Shown here piece by piece: positions 4,828 through 7,088 of a DNA stretch of 7,088 nucleotides (positions within the stretch are counted from its first letter, which is position 1; the number at the start of each line of letters is the position of its first letter). Origin of the DNA: Polaromonas sp. (lineage in GTDB: Bacteria > Pseudomonadota > Gammaproteobacteria > Burkholderiales > Burkholderiaceae_C). The position numbers and the translations under genes are program-made. Below the pieces are notes generated by a model. The model was not told the origin of the DNA, made no database searches, and worked only from the letters and a program-made list of their open reading frames with translations. The stretch is from the NCBI GenBank assembly GCA_026786065.1, contig JAJAYS010000353.1:1-7088 (forward strand), written 5' to 3'.

Positions 4828-6090
4828 TTCCACGACGGCCGCGTACACCACGTTTTTGAACAGCATGCGCGTCTGCACCCGGTTGGACGGCGACTGCGCC
4901 ATCAAAATGCCGACCAGCTTTTCTTTCGGGTCGATCCAGAAACTGGTGCCCCAGGCACCGGCCCACATGGCGTCGCCCTTGCTACCGGCCGTCCACGAGA
5001 AGCCGTCTTGCAGCCGTACGGCAAAGCCCAGGCCAAAACCGTAGCCTGGGCCGGTCGAGGCGAAGGTCGTGCCGCCCATGCCAGGCGTGTGGTCGGACAG
5101 CATGAATTCGACGGTTTTTTTCGACAGGTAGCGCCGGCCTGCGTACTCGCCGCCGTTGGCGACCATCTGCAGGAACTTGAAGTAGTCGGCGGTCGTGCCG
5201 ACCATGCCCGCGCCGCCTTTCAGGTAAGTCCGGACTGCCGGGTTGTCGAACTGCCGGTAGGACTTCAGCATGGCGGGTTTTTGCGCGTCGCTGTCCAGCG
5301 TTTCGGCCAGCCGCGCGCGCTGGTCGGTCGGCACCCACCATGCGGTGTCCTGCATGCCGAGCGGCCCGGTCAGCATCTCGCGCAGCAGCAGGTCGAGGCT
5401 CTTTTTCGTCGCCCGCTCCAGCAGCAGTCCCAGCACGTCCACTGAAATCGAATACTCGAAGAACGTGCCGGGCTGGTGCGCCAGCGGAATCGTCGCAAGG
5501 TTTTTCAGCATGTCGCCGGCGGTGATGTCTTTTTCAAGCGCCTCGATGTTGAGCTCTTCGTACATTTTTTTGATGCGCGGTGAGCGCGTGCTGCCGCCAT
5601 AAACCAGGCCGGCGGTGTGGCGCAGCAGATCCTGCACGGTGACCGGCCGTGTCAGCGCGACATCGCCGGCAGCGGTTTCGACCTTCAGGTCTTTCAGCTC
5701 CGGCAGCCAGGTCGAGATCGGGTCGTTGATTTTCAGTGTGCCCTGCTCGACCAGCATCATCGTGGCGACGCTGACCAGCGGCTTGGTCATCGACGCGAGC
5801 CTGAAAATCGCGTCTTTGGTCATTGGTTTGGTCTTGGCTGCGTCGAGGTAGCCGTGGGCCTCGTGGTGCACGATCTGGCCGTTTCGGGCGACCAGCGTCA
5901 CGGCGCCAGCGAAAGTGCCTTTGTCCACTTCGGCTTGCACCACGCTGGCAATGCGGCCCAGCCGCTCGCCCGACACGCCCTGCGTGTTGCGGCCGAACGG
6001 CGAGCCGCCCGGACCAGAGGGGTTGGCACACGCCGCCAAGAGCAGCGCAAAAGTCAGGATGTAAAGGCGGGGCCGGAGAAAAAGTTGCAT
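4825..6090 (-). CDS. Serine hydrolase of the beta-lactamase class C / esterase EstB type, probable lipoprotein
   Basis: With the ATG at 6090 the product has 421 residues and opens with a lipoprotein signal (MQLFLRPRLYILTFALLLAA before C21). In-frame upstream starts at 6195 and 6123 would bury this signal and are rejected. An AGG lies about seven bases before the chosen start. The catalytic serine and lysine are S100-M-T-K103 (RLASMTKP). The second motif is Y213-S-I (FEYSISVDVLG). The third-motif region is WAGAWGTSFWIDP (W376-A-G378). HTAGL near residue 158 and GGAGMVGTTADYFKF are also typical of the family. Members include esterases, peptidases and true AmpC enzymes. The W-x-G motif replaces the KTG of beta-lactamases, favouring EstB-like esterase activity, though the substrate is unknown. 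It probably sits on the periplasmic face of a membrane. It appears monocistronic. Confidence 0.88.
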   Translation of the reverse strand: MQLFLRPRLYILTFALLLAACANPSGPGGSPFGRNTQGVSGERLGRIASVVQAEVDKGTFAGAVTLVARNGQIVHHEAHGYLDAAKTKPMTKDAIFRLASMTKPLVSVATMMLVEQGTLKINDPISTWLPELKDLKVETAAGDVALTRPVTVQDLLRHTAGLVYGGSTRSPRIKKMYEELNIEALEKDITAGDMLKNLATIPLAHQPGTFFEYSISVDVLGLLLERATKKSLDLLLREMLTGPLGMQDTAWWVPTDQRARLAETLDSDAQKPAMLKSYRQFDNPAVRTYLKGGAGMVGTTADYFKFLQMVANGGEYAGRRYLSKKTVEFMLSDHTPGMGGTTFASTGPGYGFGLGFAVRLQDGFSWTAGSKGDAMWAGAWGTSFWIDPKEKLVGILMAQSPSNRVQTRMLFKNVVYAAVVE

Positions 6091-6265
6091 GGCGAACCTG
6101 TGGACGTTGAAGGAGCCTTGCATTTCGCCCTGCGGGCCGAAGCCGGTCAAGAGGTGATTCCCCTTCTCCCTTTCAAACGCCGGCTCGCCCGGCATGGCGC
6201 CACCGCCGAGCCGGTGCCTTCGGCGGCCTGGCGCGCGCTGGGACGGGCAGTGGTGGACAAAGCAG

Positions 6266-6323
6266 TCGCTATTAAATTAAGAGCTGCTAACGTTCGTATT
6301 CGCTAGTCAAATCGGCTATTTAA
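6266..6323 (+). repeat. Dispersed 58-bp intergenic repeat, copy B
   Basis: This partners 3973-4030, with 44 of 58 positions identical and no gaps. Here the core reads TTAAGAGCTGCTAACG, nearer to the AGCTGCT form I recall from Comamonadaceae intergenic DNA. It lies about 175 bp upstream of the serine hydrolase start and 40 bp from the solitary element end at 6363-6393. Confidence 0.65.
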
Positions 6324-6362
6324 TGCTGAGCACCCAGTATTGGACGGCACTTTCCCGGCAGG

Positions 6363-6393
6363 CACAGACCGCAGGGAGTTATGCAGAAGGTCC
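6363..6393. mobile_element. Solitary end of the same element as at 1590-1750
   Basis: 6363-6393 aligns with the right end at 1720-1750 at 28 of 31 positions, extending 13 bp inside the terminal repeat (CACAGNCCGCAGG). The reverse complement of 6376-6393 is GGACCTTCTGCATAACTC, one base different from the left end at 1590-1607. No opposite end is found nearby, and no TTAA flanks it. It is best read as a remnant after deletion, or as the end of an element with a different interior. Confidence 0.55.
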
Positions 6394-6398
6394 CAAGG

Positions 6399-6415
6399 GA
6401 GCTTGCGCAAAGCTC
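6399..6415. other. Small hairpin downstream of the methyltransferase gene
   Basis: GAGCTT-GCGCA-AAGCTC is a perfect 6-bp stem with a 5-base loop, 50 bp past the stop of the minus-strand methyltransferase. Read on the minus strand it is followed by CCCTTGGG rather than a T run, so it is at best a weak terminator. Confidence 0.25.
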
Positions 6416-6464
6416 TTGCGAGGCCGGCTGTTCGAAGGCCGCATGCGGTGATGCAGCCGAGCCC

Positions 6465-6938
6465 CTACAGCCAGCGCCGCACGCGCGCGCAGTAGCTAGC
6501 AAACTCGCCGCCAAACCGCGCGGACAAAGCGCGCTCTTCGGGCCGAATCTGAAAGCGCGTGATGTACAGCATGAACACCAGCGGGCCGAGCAGCGCCGTG
6601 GCCGACGCCAGGTAAAGCGCCCAGGCCAGCAGCAGCAGCGCCATGCCAAGGTACATCGGGTTTCGGGTGATGCGGTAAAGGCCGGACGTCACCAGCGCGG
6701 CCGAGCGCTCGGGCTTCATCGGATTGACGGTGGTCTTCGCGCGCAAAAAACCGAGCACGCCGCCGACATCGAACCCGGCACCGACCAGCGCGACGGCCAG
6801 CGTGGCGGCCAGACGCCAGTCGGCAGGCAAGCCATCAAGCGGGCCACCGGGGCCACTCCATTGCGACGCGGCCCACATCGCTGCGGCAGTCAGCGCAGCC
6901 ACTACAGGCGGGGGAATTTTCAGTTCAAGGTTCAACAT
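6465..6938 (-). CDS. Membrane methyltransferase, isoprenylcysteine carboxyl methyltransferase (ICMT/PEMT) family
   Basis: The ATG at 6938 gives 157 residues, the usual size of bacterial members. A GTG at 7019 would add 27 residues that look unrelated. Four hydrophobic segments lie near residues 11-25, 42-64, 97-112 and 114-128. The family signature is clear: TTVNPMKPERS then LVTSGLYRITRNPMYLGM (residues 69-99), and at the C-terminus IRPEERALSARFGGEFASYC, ending RVRRWL. In the family these regions bind S-adenosylmethionine and form the active site. Bacteria lack prenylated CAAX proteins, so the true acceptor (a lipid, small thiol or isoprenoid) is unknown. The protein sits in the inner membrane. 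No strong Shine-Dalgarno site precedes the start, so the start is the least certain part. It stands alone on the minus strand. Confidence 0.85.
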   Translation of the reverse strand: MLNLELKIPPPVVAALTAAAMWAASQWSGPGGPLDGLPADWRLAATLAVALVGAGFDVGGVLGFLRAKTTVNPMKPERSAALVTSGLYRITRNPMYLGMALLLLAWALYLASATALLGPLVFMLYITRFQIRPEERALSARFGGEFASYCARVRRWL

Positions 6939-7027
6939 AAGCGTGAAGCTGGGCGCAAGGCGCGGTGAGACATCGATGGCAGCAATCTCTGCATCTGGCC
7001 CGATCCGAGCAAGCGACACGGCTGCGG

Positions 7028-7067
7028 ATCGGGGGTAGAGTGGCCTTCGCTGCCACTACCCGATTTT
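7028..7067 (+). terminator. Possible intrinsic terminator or regulatory inverted repeat
   Basis: ATCGGG (7028-7033) pairs with CCCGAT (7059-7064). Inside, GGTAGAGTGGC can pair with GCCACTACC leaving a small bulge, with a short loop around CTTC. TTTT (7064-7067) follows on the plus strand. The shape fits a rho-independent terminator reading rightwards, but no plus-strand gene ends just before it. It may instead be an operator or leader structure for a gene starting beyond the edge (an ATG occurs at 7078). Confidence 0.35.
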
Positions 7068-7088
7068 GCCCGCTGCCATGCCCAGACC

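Larger units (their letters stand above)
6091..6464. other. Gene-free stretch, 374 bp, with two repeat remnants
   Basis: This lies upstream of the minus-strand serine hydrolase and downstream of the minus-strand methyltransferase. It holds copy B of the dispersed 58-bp repeat (6266-6323), a solitary end of the 161-bp element (6363-6393) and a small hairpin (6399-6415). Any promoter of the serine hydrolase should lie here, but I see no clear boxes. No gene is convincing. Confidence 0.65.

Noticed and set aside
6091..6195. N-terminal extension of the serine hydrolase to 6195
   Set aside because: It would place 35 hydrophilic residues before a lipoprotein signal peptide; the ATG at 6090 is the sensible start.
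5617..6306. 229-codon plus-strand open frame opposite the serine hydrolase
   Set aside because: It is antisense to a gene with intact SxxK and lipobox motifs, with Arg/His-rich shadow composition.
7078..7088. Possible start of a plus-strand gene (ATGCCCAGACC)
   Set aside because: Only 11 bases are present, with no ribosome site upstream, so nothing can be supported.

Overview
The window is GC-rich with densely packed genes. Its gene types and one intergenic repeat family resemble Betaproteobacteria of the order Burkholderiales, most likely Comamonadaceae (Polaromonas/Rhodoferax/Variovorax-like). That placement is inference from memory of protein style and repeats; there is no rRNA or other marker gene. 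No tRNA, rRNA, CRISPR array or intact transposase gene is visible.

Layout, left to right. (1) 1-1382, minus strand: two tandem exported c-type cytochrome genes. The upstream gene is a complete diheme protein of the thiosulfate dehydrogenase (TsdA) type. The downstream gene runs off the left edge and shares the same N-terminal motif. (2) 1383-2271: about 890 bp with no intact gene. It holds, on the plus strand, the remains of a nucleotidyltransferase (MNT) / HEPN two-gene module of toxin-antitoxin type. A 161-bp element with terminal inverted repeats sits exactly inside the catalytic GS-x10-DxD motif. A one-base frameshift lies near the 3' end, and the HEPN partner is cut to about 31 codons. 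(3) 2272-3367: a two-gene operon for periplasmic disulfide chemistry, a DsbB/BdbC-like membrane protein overlapping a membrane-anchored DsbA/BdbD-like thioredoxin-fold protein. (4) 3716-3931: a small orphan gene of unknown function. (5) 4075-4788: a HAD-superfamily enzyme of the haloacid dehalogenase type II group, convergent with (6) 4825-6090, a class C beta-lactamase-fold serine hydrolase that is probably a lipoprotein. (7) 6465-6938, minus strand: a small membrane methyltransferase of the isoprenylcysteine carboxyl methyltransferase (ICMT) family.

Two repeat systems link the gene-free stretches. A 58-bp intergenic repeat occurs at 3973-4030 and 6266-6323 in the same orientation (44/58 identical). 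A solitary copy of one end of the 161-bp element lies at 6363-6393.

Functionally, the cytochromes, the Dsb pair and the lipoprotein all act in or face the periplasm. The Dsb pair could serve exported cysteine-containing proteins such as the cytochromes, but nothing here beyond proximity shows this. The window looks like ordinary chromosome with one decayed accessory locus. The most informative signal is the inactivated MNT/HEPN module and the small element that split it.
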